Shown here piece by piece: positions 1 to 9,900 of a stretch of 64,000 nucleotides of DNA; positions within the stretch are counted from its first letter, which is position 1, and each line of letters begins with the position of its first letter. The notes beneath the pieces were generated by a model. It worked only from the letters and a program-made list of their open reading frames with translations, searched no databases and was not told where the DNA came from. Origin of the DNA: Sinonovacula constricta (Eukaryota; Mollusca; Bivalvia; Cardiida; Solecurtidae); contig CM017569.1 in NCBI GenBank assembly GCA_007844125.1, positions 12,247,740 through 12,311,739 of the forward strand, in the 5' to 3' direction. The position numbers were made by a program, and so were the translations under genes.

Positions 1-141
1 ATCCTTTTTGTTTTATATAAATTCATTACATATGTATTTAAATTGAAAGATATAATGAAAAGGACATTAAAGATGGGATGGGATTGGCATTTGCCGTCAT
101 TTTTGCCGATACTGTGCAGCAACATTTCTATCATTATAGCG

Positions 142-360
142 CAGGGGCATTCATGAGGTGCCCAGGGACTAAACCCGGTTGGTTCATTATACTGACACCG
201 ACGCGTCAGGCGTAATGCTGTCCCCTTAGAGCCCCGAGCGTTAGGAGGGAAGCCACTACTATCAACTTTAAAGTCTTTGGTTTGACCCGGCCTGGGTTCG
301 AACCCACAACCTCCCGATCCGCAATCCGACGCCCTACCACCTGAGCTATTGTTGCCCGTG
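142..360 (-). repeat. tRNA-derived SINE, family A
   Basis: Read on the minus strand, this begins with a tRNA-like head: an A-box-like TAGCTCAGGTGGTAGGGCG and a B box GGTTCGAACCC (complement of 293-305). A tRNA-unrelated body follows. The head does not close into a proper acceptor stem, so it is a SINE head rather than a functional tRNA. The body shares blocks such as CCCTCCTAACGCTC and GTCAGTATAATG with the plus-strand copy at 47330-47600, which supports a dispersed family. The family is not named because no library could be searched. Confidence 0.65.
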
Positions 361-1718
361 AAAGATGACATGGATATGTTGCTTCAATAACTCTTTAGAT
401 TAATGGACAGAATGCAATTTGCAATAATTTATAAATTAACCAAACAACTACAGCCAGAGACAGCATTTTATTGAACCAGTGCTTCTGTTTTATTGATGCT
501 GAAATATAAAAAAAATACAGCACTGTATTTATAGTAATATAAAATGTATTAAAAATTAATTGTATGGATCATTAATGATAAGTGCCAACAGACATGTGGA
601 TGTGTGCATAAAGGCTTTAAAGTTTTTACATACAAAGTGCAATGCTGTTACAACAAACGTAAATACAGTTTATTAACAAATAAAACAATCATAATTATAA
701 TATACTTCAAATTAACAAAATAATACCAATAATTAAACAATGTGGATGATAAAATCACAAAAAAAACTTTTAAAAAATCAGTAAAAGCAGTATAAGGCAA
801 ATGACAAGCATGCATAGCAATACAATGTGTCACTTGTGTACATGTTATACAATTCTTAAAAAATAGTTTAAACATCTTCAGCAACTTTCTTTATGGGCAT
901 CATTAATGTAGATAGAGGTCATGCATCTAATACTTTTAGATCATTTTTAACAAAAACTTATCATAGAATTAGAGAATTGATACAAAACATGTGTATGTTT
1001 GCTACAAAGTTTTATCAAATATCATAAGTGTACATCGGTGCTTTTTTAAGATTGTTTTTTAATAACAGAAACACAACTCAATGATCCTGAACCATAAAAA
1101 ATAAACTTATGGCTAATATTAAGCTTTGTTAGAAATTCTACAAACTTTGTCTCTTAAGACTCTTACTTATTGCTAAACTTATCAAAACCAAACAGCATTT
1201 AACAAACAATCAATAACATTAAATAAGCTCTGCTAAAAACAAGCATTAAGGTAAGTAATAAGCAAATAAAAACAAACAAAAAATTGAATAAATCAATCGA
1301 CAACAGCTTTGTTGATGTATATCATATTGGTGAAAATAAAAAAAGTTGTGATAATGTATTGTTTTTTTTACCAATACAGGGATTTTTAAGTTCTTTGATT
1401 GGGATTATTGTAAATATTTCAAGTACTGTGGCCTTTATTTTCTTCTGTTTACCATGATTCTATCATTGACTATTAATATCATTCTGAAATTGTCAAGGAT
1501 TTTTAAAACAATGCAAAGTAATTATTTGAGTTTGCATGAAAAAAATTGAAACAAAACTTGCAATTAATTCTACAAATTCAGTTCGATTTTTTTATTTCTT
1601 AAATTTATCTTCTCATAAGAAAGATGGGTCTGCATGTAAAGGAAACAGTGTGATCGTAGATATATAAAATCTTGGTACAAATGTTGGTTAGTTCTCTTAT
1701 GGTGCTTTATAGATAATC
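361..1718. other. AT-rich non-coding sequence
   Basis: No conserved coding signal was seen on either strand. The short minus-strand frame at 648-884 is low-complexity and lacks any recognisable domain. The right part must contain the 3' UTR and poly(A) site of the sugar transporter. Several TTTATT words (AATAAA on the minus strand) lie between about 1430 and 1600, but I cannot choose one. Confidence 0.5.
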
Positions 1719-3140
1719 TTAAACATATAGCATGCTTTTTCCCAGGAAGAACAGCTCAATGTCTTCCAGTGATTTGCCCTTGGTTTCTGGCACCTTCTTC
1801 CATACAAATATGGCACTACTCATGCACGAAAAAGCAAACAGCCAAAATGTCATAGCAGGACCAAGTGTCTCTTGCAGGAATAGAAACTCCTTTGTGACGA
1901 TGAATGCACAGGTCCAGTTGGTCAGGATAGCAATACCACTGGCGGCGCCTCGCACCCTGGATGGGAATATTTCTGACATGATCAGCATTGGGATTGGGCC
2001 CCATCCAAGAGAGAAGCCAACAATGTAGACAACCAGGGACACTACTGCAAGCATCCCCATGTTGGAACTATGTGCAGATCCCTCTGTTTCATAGTAGTAA
2101 AACCCAAACACAAAGCATGACAGGCTCATTATGCTACCAGCTATAATAAGCAACTTTCTGCGACCCATTCTGTCCATGAGAACACAAGCCAGCAGAGTTG
2201 CAATAACCTGAACCAGGCCGATCAGAACAGTGGCCTGTTCACTATTATTGATACCAGCACTTTTGAAGATAGACACTGTATAAAACATGACTGCATTGAT
2301 GCCACTGAACTGCTGAAAGATCATGATTACCAGCGAAATCATCAGTGGTCTTGATAGTTCTGGTTTCCTAAATTCTGACCAGGTAAATACTTCTTTTACG
2401 TCAAGGCCTTCTTCAATGTCACGGCATTCATCCTCACAGTCTGCATGAATATTTCTTATTTGTCTAAGAGAACGAATGGCATCAATTTTGCGACCTTTCT
2501 GGAGGAGCCAGCGAGGTGTTTCAGGAATAACACACTGCATGACCAAGGTGAGTATAGCAGGAATCATGGCAACGATAGCTGCTGCTGACCAGCTCAGGTA
2601 CATTCCTACTGCATATGCAGCCAGTATACCAATGGTGATAGACAGCTGTACACCTGCTCCCAGAGTCCCTCTCAGAGAACTTGTTGATATTTCTGCAATG
2701 TAAATAGGGGCACTCACTGTTACCATACCACTAGCAAATCCAGACAAAAATCTTCCAAAAAATAACATGTTTGCACTGCTTGCTAAAGCAATGCTTAGCC
2801 ATCCAAAAATGAAAGGAACTGAGGCTACGCCCATGGTTGATTTGCGACCAATCTTTTCAATGCACCAACCAGCAAATGGTCCTCCAATCATTGCCCCCAC
2901 AGTCATAAGAGAACCGAACCATCCGCTCTGGTGGCCTTTCAGTAAACCTGCCGCTTCTAGTGCAGGGATACCAGGTGAACTATATCCAATAACAAAACCA
3001 AATGACAGCGGCCCCAATAGCGCACATGCTGTAACAATATATAGCCTGCACGCTGAACCTTCATGCTTCTTGCTGAAGTATTTTGGGGAAGCATTTACGT
3101 CTTCTCCGTTCTCCATATCTGATTTAACAAACCTCGACAA
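1719..3140 (-). CDS. Facilitated sugar transporter, SLC2/GLUT family (GLUT8/Tret1-like), intronless
   Basis: This encodes a 473-residue major facilitator protein expected to carry hexose or trehalose across a membrane with twelve helices. Family signatures are visible in order. The first-loop basic motif is EKIGRKS near residue 95. PETPRWLL follows TM6. QQFSGINAVMFYT lies in TM7 near residue 278. DRMGRRKLL follows TM8, GWGPIPMLIMSEIFPSRVRG is in TM10, and the C-terminal exit motif is PETKG. The length is typical of the family. QQFSGIN and GPIP place it nearest vertebrate GLUT6/8 and insect Tret1-like transporters. I see no N-terminal dileucine sorting motif. The whole gene is one open frame without introns, unlike its neighbours, so it may be a retrocopy, but the frame is intact. 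The first Met (3140) is the simplest start; a second Met lies eight codons in. It is transcribed divergently from NUP42. Confidence 0.93.
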   Translation of the reverse strand: MSRFVKSDMENGEDVNASPKYFSKKHEGSACRLYIVTACALLGPLSFGFVIGYSSPGIPALEAAGLLKGHQSGWFGSLMTVGAMIGGPFAGWCIEKIGRKSTMGVASVPFIFGWLSIALASSANMLFFGRFLSGFASGMVTVSAPIYIAEISTSSLRGTLGAGVQLSITIGILAAYAVGMYLSWSAAAIVAMIPAILTLVMQCVIPETPRWLLQKGRKIDAIRSLRQIRNIHADCEDECRDIEEGLDVKEVFTWSEFRKPELSRPLMISLVIMIFQQFSGINAVMFYTVSIFKSAGINNSEQATVLIGLVQVIATLLACVLMDRMGRRKLLIIAGSIMSLSCFVFGFYYYETEGSAHSSNMGMLAVVSLVVYIVGFSLGWGPIPMLIMSEIFPSRVRGAASGIAILTNWTCAFIVTKEFLFLQETLGPAMTFWLFAFSCMSSAIFVWKKVPETKGKSLEDIELFFLGKSMLYV

Positions 3141-3426
3141 CTGTGTGCATTAAAAATTTATTGACAACCTAGCACTGACACATCACGATCATTTTGTGCT
3201 TGTAGGCGCTTGGAATTTACCAGTCCGAGTATGGTGTTACTAATACCGGATATGAATTCATATCCGCGGATATAAATCTAGGGTTCGGAAGGGTAAGGAT
3301 ATGAACATGGAAATTGCAAACTACAGCATTGTTTGTTATGTTTATGTGAAATTTTATGTTAAATACACATTTTTAAATTAATTTAGCAACTTTATTGATA
3401 GTATGCTTACATTGTCTACATAATAT

Positions 3427-3830
3427 AGCCGCACCACAGTTCATATGGATAGTGGAAATGGGGGTGGTGGTACTGATATGAACTTTAATATCATTATCTA
3501 TAAATAAATTTGTTATATTCTTATTTACTTTCATAGAATATTATTAATTTTAATTAATAAACCCCCCTTTCATGAAACTATACACGCCTTTACATAATTA
3601 TTGCATATAAATTAAGCCGCAGCAAAGATCATACCCAGTGGACATAGAGGAGTACCGTGGATATGAAGTTAAAATCATTATCTACAACTTAATTTGTAAA
3701 ATTCTTGTTTACTTGGATGCAACATTATTATTTTCAATTAATAGAACTCCTGTTCATGAAAGTATACACACGTTTACATAATTATTGTACATAAATATAG
3801 CCGCACCAGAGTTTATATCCATGGTCATGT
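3427..3830. repeat. Diverged tandem repeat of about 190 bp, two copies plus partial
   Basis: Two consecutive segments each start with ATAGCCGCACCA-like sequence and a GGATATGAA-like word. Each then runs through an ATCATTATCTA block and a TTTACATAATTATTG block. A third unit starts near 3797 (ATAGCCGCACCAGAG) and passes directly into the 21-bp minisatellite, which suggests the minisatellite grew from part of this unit. Confidence 0.6.
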
Positions 3831-3831
3831 C

Positions 3832-4760
3832 GTGTATGCTATGTCCGTGTCCCTTACCCCATGTCCGTGTCCTCTAGCCCCACATCCGTGTCCAGTATCA
3901 CCATGTCCGTATCATGTAAGACCATGTCCGTGTCATGTATCCCCATTTCAGTGTCATTTATCCCCATGCCCGTGCCCTGTATCCCCATTTCCGTGTCCTG
4001 TATCCCTCTATCCCCATGTCCGTGTCCTGTATCCCCATGTCCGTGTCCTGTATCCCCATGCCCGTGTCCTGTATCCCCATTTCCGTGTCCTGTATCCCTA
4101 TATCCCCATGTCCGTGTCCTGTATCCCTATATCCGTGTCCTGTATCACCATGTCCGTGTCCTGTATCCCCATGCCCGTGTCCTGTATCCCCATGTCCGTG
4201 TCCTGTATCCCCATGTCCGTGTCAGGTATCACCATGTCCGTGTCCTGTATTCCCATGTCCGTGTCCTGTATCCCTATTTCCGTGTCAGGTATCACCATGT
4301 TCGTGACAATTATCAGCATGTCCGTGTCCTGTATCACAATGTCCGAATCATGTACCACCATGTCCTTGTCATGTATCAACATGTCCGTGTCCTGTATCAC
4401 CATGTCTGTGTCATGTCTCACCATGTCCGTGTCCTGTATCCCCATGTATTTGTCCTTTATCCCCATATCTGAGTCCAATATAACCATGTCGGTGTTCTGT
4501 ATCACCATGTCAATGTCCTTTATCGTCATGTCCGTGTTCTGTATCCTCAGGTTCATGTCATGTATCCCCATGTTCATGTCCTGTATCACCATGTCCGTAT
4601 TCTGTATTATTATGTTCATGTCTTGTATCTCCCATGCCCATGTCCTGCATCACCATATCCATGTCCTTCATTTCTATGTCCACCATCCCCATGTCCATAA
4701 TCTGTATCCCCATGTCTATGTTCTGTATCCCCATGTCTATATACTGTATATCCATTTAAT
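3832..4760. repeat. 21-bp minisatellite, about 45 units
   Basis: The unit is close to CCCATGTCCGTGTCCTGTAT plus one base. It is most homogeneous around 4010-4270 and decays toward both ends, more strongly after 4300. Because 21 is a multiple of three, several frames stay open: a 330-codon plus-strand frame at 3832-4824, overlapping frames at 3861-4472 and 3935-4306, and a 173-codon minus-strand frame. They give only Cys-Pro-Val-Ser or Asp-Thr-Asp-Met-Gly-type repeats, so I do not call genes. Confidence 0.92.
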
Positions 4761-6662
4761 ATCCCGTATCCCCATACCTGTATCAAATACCTCCCGATCA
4801 CATTTCATATATCCATATCAATAACTATATGTCCATAATTGTATAAACTATTTTCTTTTTCTTATCTGGTACCAGTATTTCACATATAAAAACCATGTTG
4901 CAAGAAACATGGGTGCCAAGTTTCAAATCTGTATCCCATATGCCCACAGGTATGTATATTTGTGTAGAGATATTGCTTACAATGTATTATTTAAAACCGG
5001 TATTTTTAGTGATAATGGTTTGATTTTTTTTTTTAATTTGGTTTATTTACAATTACCAAATGTATAAAAATAATGGAGACATTAATTTCCTTATTTCGGT
5101 TTTTCTATCCGTATCCTGCATATCCTGCATGTCTAAGGATATGAACTATGGTATGCCTGTTGATGTGTTCATTAATAGCGATTATGTTTAGACTTGTAAA
5201 GTTTCAAAGAATTTTATTTAAATAGTTGCTTTGCATCGTATTAAACAGATATACAACCAACAATGTTGTATATATTGTCCATGTTGCATATTGTTTTGAT
5301 GATTATCTCTGCACTCTGTAAGTCCGCAGATATAAATTGCTGTTTACTTTTACATTTCATCATTATAAAAACATTTATATCAATACGAACATACATCATT
5401 TAAATGATTATTTACATCACAACATACGTTGGTTTACATATTTATCACAGAAATATCACAAAGTTTGGCATGTGTATATATCCGCACCACTTATTAGTAG
5501 CCGCTGATTTTTGTGTACTTATATTTGCATATTTTTAAACAATAAACCATTAGGTAAAGACGGTTATATAGTTCTTACACAGCCTTTTTGGTTCATTGGA
5601 GAATTTGCTATCCTCAATAAAAGAGCACACATATAAGTTACAATACTGTAGGCAGTAATTTTAGTGTTTTTATCCCTTTTCAATGGGTCTATAATTTACC
5701 ATGTACATAAAATGATAAATACAGATTATTAAATTTTAAGGAAGAGTCATCCAGACTTTTAAACAATTGTCTGAAGAAGTAAATGTACTTATGCAATATC
5801 GACATTAACAGAAAGAAGTCATGATGTTGATAACGAATTTTAGTGTTTTACGTTCTTGCCAAATATAAAAAGTGTTGGAAATCTTTTGTTCATATCAGAA
5901 CCCTGTTTGTACACAGTCATGAATTACCCTATAACAACGTTCGTTTAATCAACCACGATTGCATGTTATACGAAACAAAAACAAATTTACATTATTTTAT
6001 TTATAGAGAAAAAAACAACATTTTCTAGAAAACACATTTAATGTAACATACATGGGTGTATATAATGATTTTTTATATTCATATCCGTACCTTGTAAGTC
6101 TAAGGATGTGAACTCAGGCGCGGCTGACGGTTTATGTATTGCCAACAATTCTGTAAAGACTCGCAGAATTTCATAAAATTGGTTTAATTAATTAAAAAAA
6201 CCCAATTACATTAACCTAAAAATACAAAAAGACATGAGTTAGTGGTAAAGATATTGATTTTTACGTTCATATCCGTACCCAGCATGTCAACGGATATGAC
6301 CTTCTGTGCGGCTATCGAAATATTAATTAACAGCAAATGAGTACAAGAGGTATACCTCTTTAAAAAGAGGAAAAGTAATTAAATCAACTATAATTAATCA
6401 AAATTAACAGAAATAAAACAAACAGATGACAATTTTAGTGTTCCCATCCATACCCTGTATGTCCACGGATATGAATACGAAAATGTGTCTGTTTTTATTA
6501 CATCAATCACAATTACATCTAATGTAAATTAATTTTATTTATAGAAAATACATTAATGTTACTGAAAAAGACATAAATATAATATAAATAGGCGTAAATA
6601 AGGATTTTTACGTCCATTTCCGTACCCAGGATTCATATCCGCGGATATGAATTCATGTCCGG

Positions 6663-6845
6663 TAAATAGTCATACCCGTCTGGGTTTAAGAGACGCCTGG
6701 CGAAGTATTGTTCTTAGAGTTACTTCCCTTACCAGAAAAAAACAAACAACATTCATTGAAAGTTGTGAAAATATTTTCACATCAAATGACACATAGCGTC
6801 TCCCGCAAAAGACATAAATGGTAGACTGGCATAATTTTTAAAATA
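6663..6845 (+). promoter_or_regulatory. Probable NUP42 promoter and 5' leader
   Basis: This is the interval between the right end of the inverted-repeat element and the NUP42 start codon. A TCCCGCAAAA word at 6801-6810 resembles an E2F site on the minus strand. No TATA box is evident. The promoter role is inferred from position only. Confidence 0.35.
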
Positions 6846-6930
6846 ATGGCTATTTGTCGATTTTTCTTACAAGGCAATTGTCGCTATGGAGCATCCTGCT
6901 GGAACGAGCACCCTCATGGAGGGAATCAAG
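6846..6930 (+). CDS. NUP42: NUP42 exon 1: CCCH zinc finger
   Basis: Twenty-eight codons and one base, followed by donor GTAGAT. Cys4, Cys12, Cys18 and His22 form the CCCH finger that begins NUP42 proteins. Intron 1 (6931-12925) is the longest in the gene. Confidence 0.95.
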
Positions 6931-9900
6931 GTAGATCACAGTCACACTGAAATAATAAATTTATAGATTAGTAACTTTTTAGTTCTTCTGTAGTCCTATA
7001 AATAACACCTAGCATATTATATTTTTCCTTTAACAATTTTATGTCGTTAATTTTCATATTTTTCATTTTATGATGGGTATAAAAGCTGATTGTAACCATT
7101 GTTATATTTAGCTAAAAATTACAGTCGTTTGGGGTGTAGCGGATCACTAACGACATTTTCGCTGCATACGCATTAGCGAAAAGTGTTTTCAAAATACAGA
7201 ATATGCATTTACATTGCAAAAAATGTCCTCTTTTCAAAAATGCTAACCATTTTAATCTCGGACGTATATTTCTTTGCAAACGCTTCACTTTTTGATATAT
7301 ATCAATTTGGGTAGTTGCGGATCACTTTAGGGTATAGCGGATCACGTGATAAACGTCACCTAGGGATCGTCTCAAAGCTCTAGAAACGGCGTATTTGTCA
7401 CAACAATGCAACTTAAATATGTCAACGATATGTTTGATTTTTTTTTCTCATGAATAATGCTATCAAATTGTTTTCAATGAAGCATACTCATATCATATGG
7501 CTGCTCTCTCAAGTTGAGTCCGCTGTTTCCAGCAGCTGTCTGGTCTACGTCTCTCTCGTTCACTATTTCGGTGCAACATCTGCACAAAGTATGGCAGTTT
7601 AAAATACACCTGTATCACCTAAGAAAACAACTATTGCACACACAGAACACACACGCACACACACACACACACACAAAGTTAATTGGGATGGGATATAAAT
7701 ACAAGATCAAATAACATTGAGTAATCTTTAATTAAAATCAGTGATTGGAATTGGAAGTTTTAACTTACAATGACTAAATCACATGCATTTTGTACGTTTT
7801 GTCGGGTCAAATATTAGTTTTCACAACAATCCTGGATTTTATTAGTATGAATTTACTGGAATTTGAAAGGCGGGTAAGCAAACAAAGTGCATTCAAGCAA
7901 ACATAACAGATCTTAATAAGAAATTTTCTGACCTGTATTTGCTTTGTTTATTAGTACAGATGTATGTGAAAGATAACAAGTATTTTTAATAACAAATAAG
8001 GCCAAATGCTTAAAGGGGTCTAGACAAAGCTGGGTTATTCTGTGATAAACATAATTTAAGTGCCATATATATTATCGATAGCATTTACAAATCAATTTGA
8101 AACCTTGTCTATTTAAACATACCAGTTACATTCACACATCAGACATGAGTTGGGATATTTCCGCAATTTTAATAATTTAAGGGTCGGTGCAACATATCCA
8201 ACTTTGAGAATCATCGGGTAGCAAAAGTCGACAGCGAATCGCTTAATAGATTATGAAGGAGCAATTCAGTTTTCTTTCTGCTACAGTTTTATTTCTTAAA
8301 CAGCCGAAAAAACCCATAGTACAAAGTAAAGATAAATTCCTGCCGATTAAGATGGTAATTTTTATTTTAATTTATCCTAATGATTTTTTGGTCCTTTTTG
8401 ACTTTGAACATAGCCACCCTATTTTCCCTATTACTTACATAGAAACTGTACAGAAAGTGGAATGTCTTCGCTTATTCTTACATATTCTGTTGTTAATATC
8501 TTTTATCCAAATCATAAGATTTAAAAAACCCTGGTTGCATATTTTGCGAAAATTATCTAGCTATTCTTTGAAATAAGTTTTATGTAATTAAATGTATAAC
8601 ATTTTGGTCCTTTTTAGCTTTTTCTAACATGACTATCGAATATTTTAAGTGAAAATTTAAGTCTCCGTGGATTTACGGACGTTGCCGATGACTTCCGAAG
8701 TGTTACGAAAGATAAGAGGTCACAGCAGGTGGGGGCCTGGTGTCGGGCCTGGTTCACGTTCCTCTAGAAATTGTATTGTGACAGTCTTGGTTTTCACGCG
8801 TGAAAGGGCTTAATGTACATAATGCAGTTACGTTACTTATATATAGTAAATATTACGGTTTTCAATAGCAATTTGATTTCCAGAAAACAAAAAAGAACAA
8901 GCAGTCAATTCTTAATTTATATTCTGGAAGAAATACTTTTTTTAAACCTGTGTAATTATACATTTAGAAATAGTTTTCAAAATTTATGCATTAATAGTAT
9001 TAAAACTCATAATTTTGCCAAAGTAGAACATCTTTTTTAATATTTTAACAATCCTGTTATAATTTACTTGAATTATTAAAGTATTTAATCAAAAGAAAGT
9101 TAACTGGTGCTTTATTTGTACATGTATCTTCCTACAACGCGACAATTGTTATCTGAATATTTCTTTAGACAATTGTCTCAATAGGTGACAATTGTTAAAA
9201 CAACAGTGGAACCCAGGTATACTTCCGGGGAAAAAAAGGTGACGATTGTTAAGACAACAGTGGACCCCAGGTAGAACATCAGGTAAAAAAGGTGACAATT
9301 GTCAAAACCCAATCTTGAACTCTCTTTGGCACCGCTGTTTGATGAAATCAACGAGCTAAATTGTTCACAACGTTTGACAGTTGCCGATACCATATATGAA
9401 GTTGAGCTATTTGTTGGTGGCGATATGAAGTTCATTCAGCTCATACTTGGACTTAACAATGGTATTGCAACACTAAAGTGCGCAAAAAAGAAAAACTAAT
9501 TGAACTAATAAAGAATATGAAGACCATTTAGATTATTAATAAGATGCTTTAAATTAAATGAAAATGACTCCTTCAATGGTGTTACTTTTTCCCGGTGTTC
9601 GATACTTAAATACCTGTAATACATGACACAGATGTATTCTTTTTTTTATTAAATACATCAATCTAACATGAGCAAGAAAATAAATTGATGACAAATAAAA
9701 AAAGATATACTTTTTTAAACGAGTCAATGTAAAAAGTCTTAATTTGCAAACGACTATATTTGATATTGTCTTAAGAACTGTTTATGTTATGTATATTATA
9801 TTTAGGACGTGTTATTTTTATTTCAAATCAATCCCTTTGTTATTAATATTAAAAATCAATCTTTGAAAACTTTCATGATTCGCGTGAATATACGGTCATG

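Larger units (their letters stand above)
3246..6662. mobile_element. 3.4 kb DNA-transposon-like element with palindromic terminal inverted repeats
   Basis: The left end from 3246 and the reverse complement of the right end from 6662 match for about 46 bases with few differences. Both start CCGGA, followed by YATGAATTCATATCCGCGG, and both are flanked by TA. That duplication is typical of Tc1/mariner-type insertions. Each terminal repeat is itself made of two palindromes, GATATGAATTCATATC and ATATCCGCGGATAT. Related words (ATATCCGTACC, GGATATGAAC) recur inside at about 5110, 6080, 6260 and 6450. No transposase frame was found, so the element is non-autonomous. It holds a roughly 190-bp duplication and the 21-bp minisatellite listed separately. 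Confidence 0.65.

Noticed and set aside
142..360. Functional tRNA gene
   Set aside because: The A and B boxes are present, but the 5' and 3' ends cannot pair as an acceptor stem, and a SINE body shared with 47330-47600 follows.
1732..3153. Plus-strand frames across the sugar transporter
   Set aside because: They are antisense shadows of the well-supported minus-strand transporter gene.
3832..4824. Long plus-strand open frame of 330 codons
   Set aside because: It is the readable phase of a 21-bp minisatellite, has parallel open frames on both strands, and has no domain or start context.
8253..8576. 107-codon open frame in NUP42 intron 1
   Set aside because: AT-driven hydrophobic composition, no splice or homology support, and no transposase motifs even though it lies inside an inverted-repeat pair.
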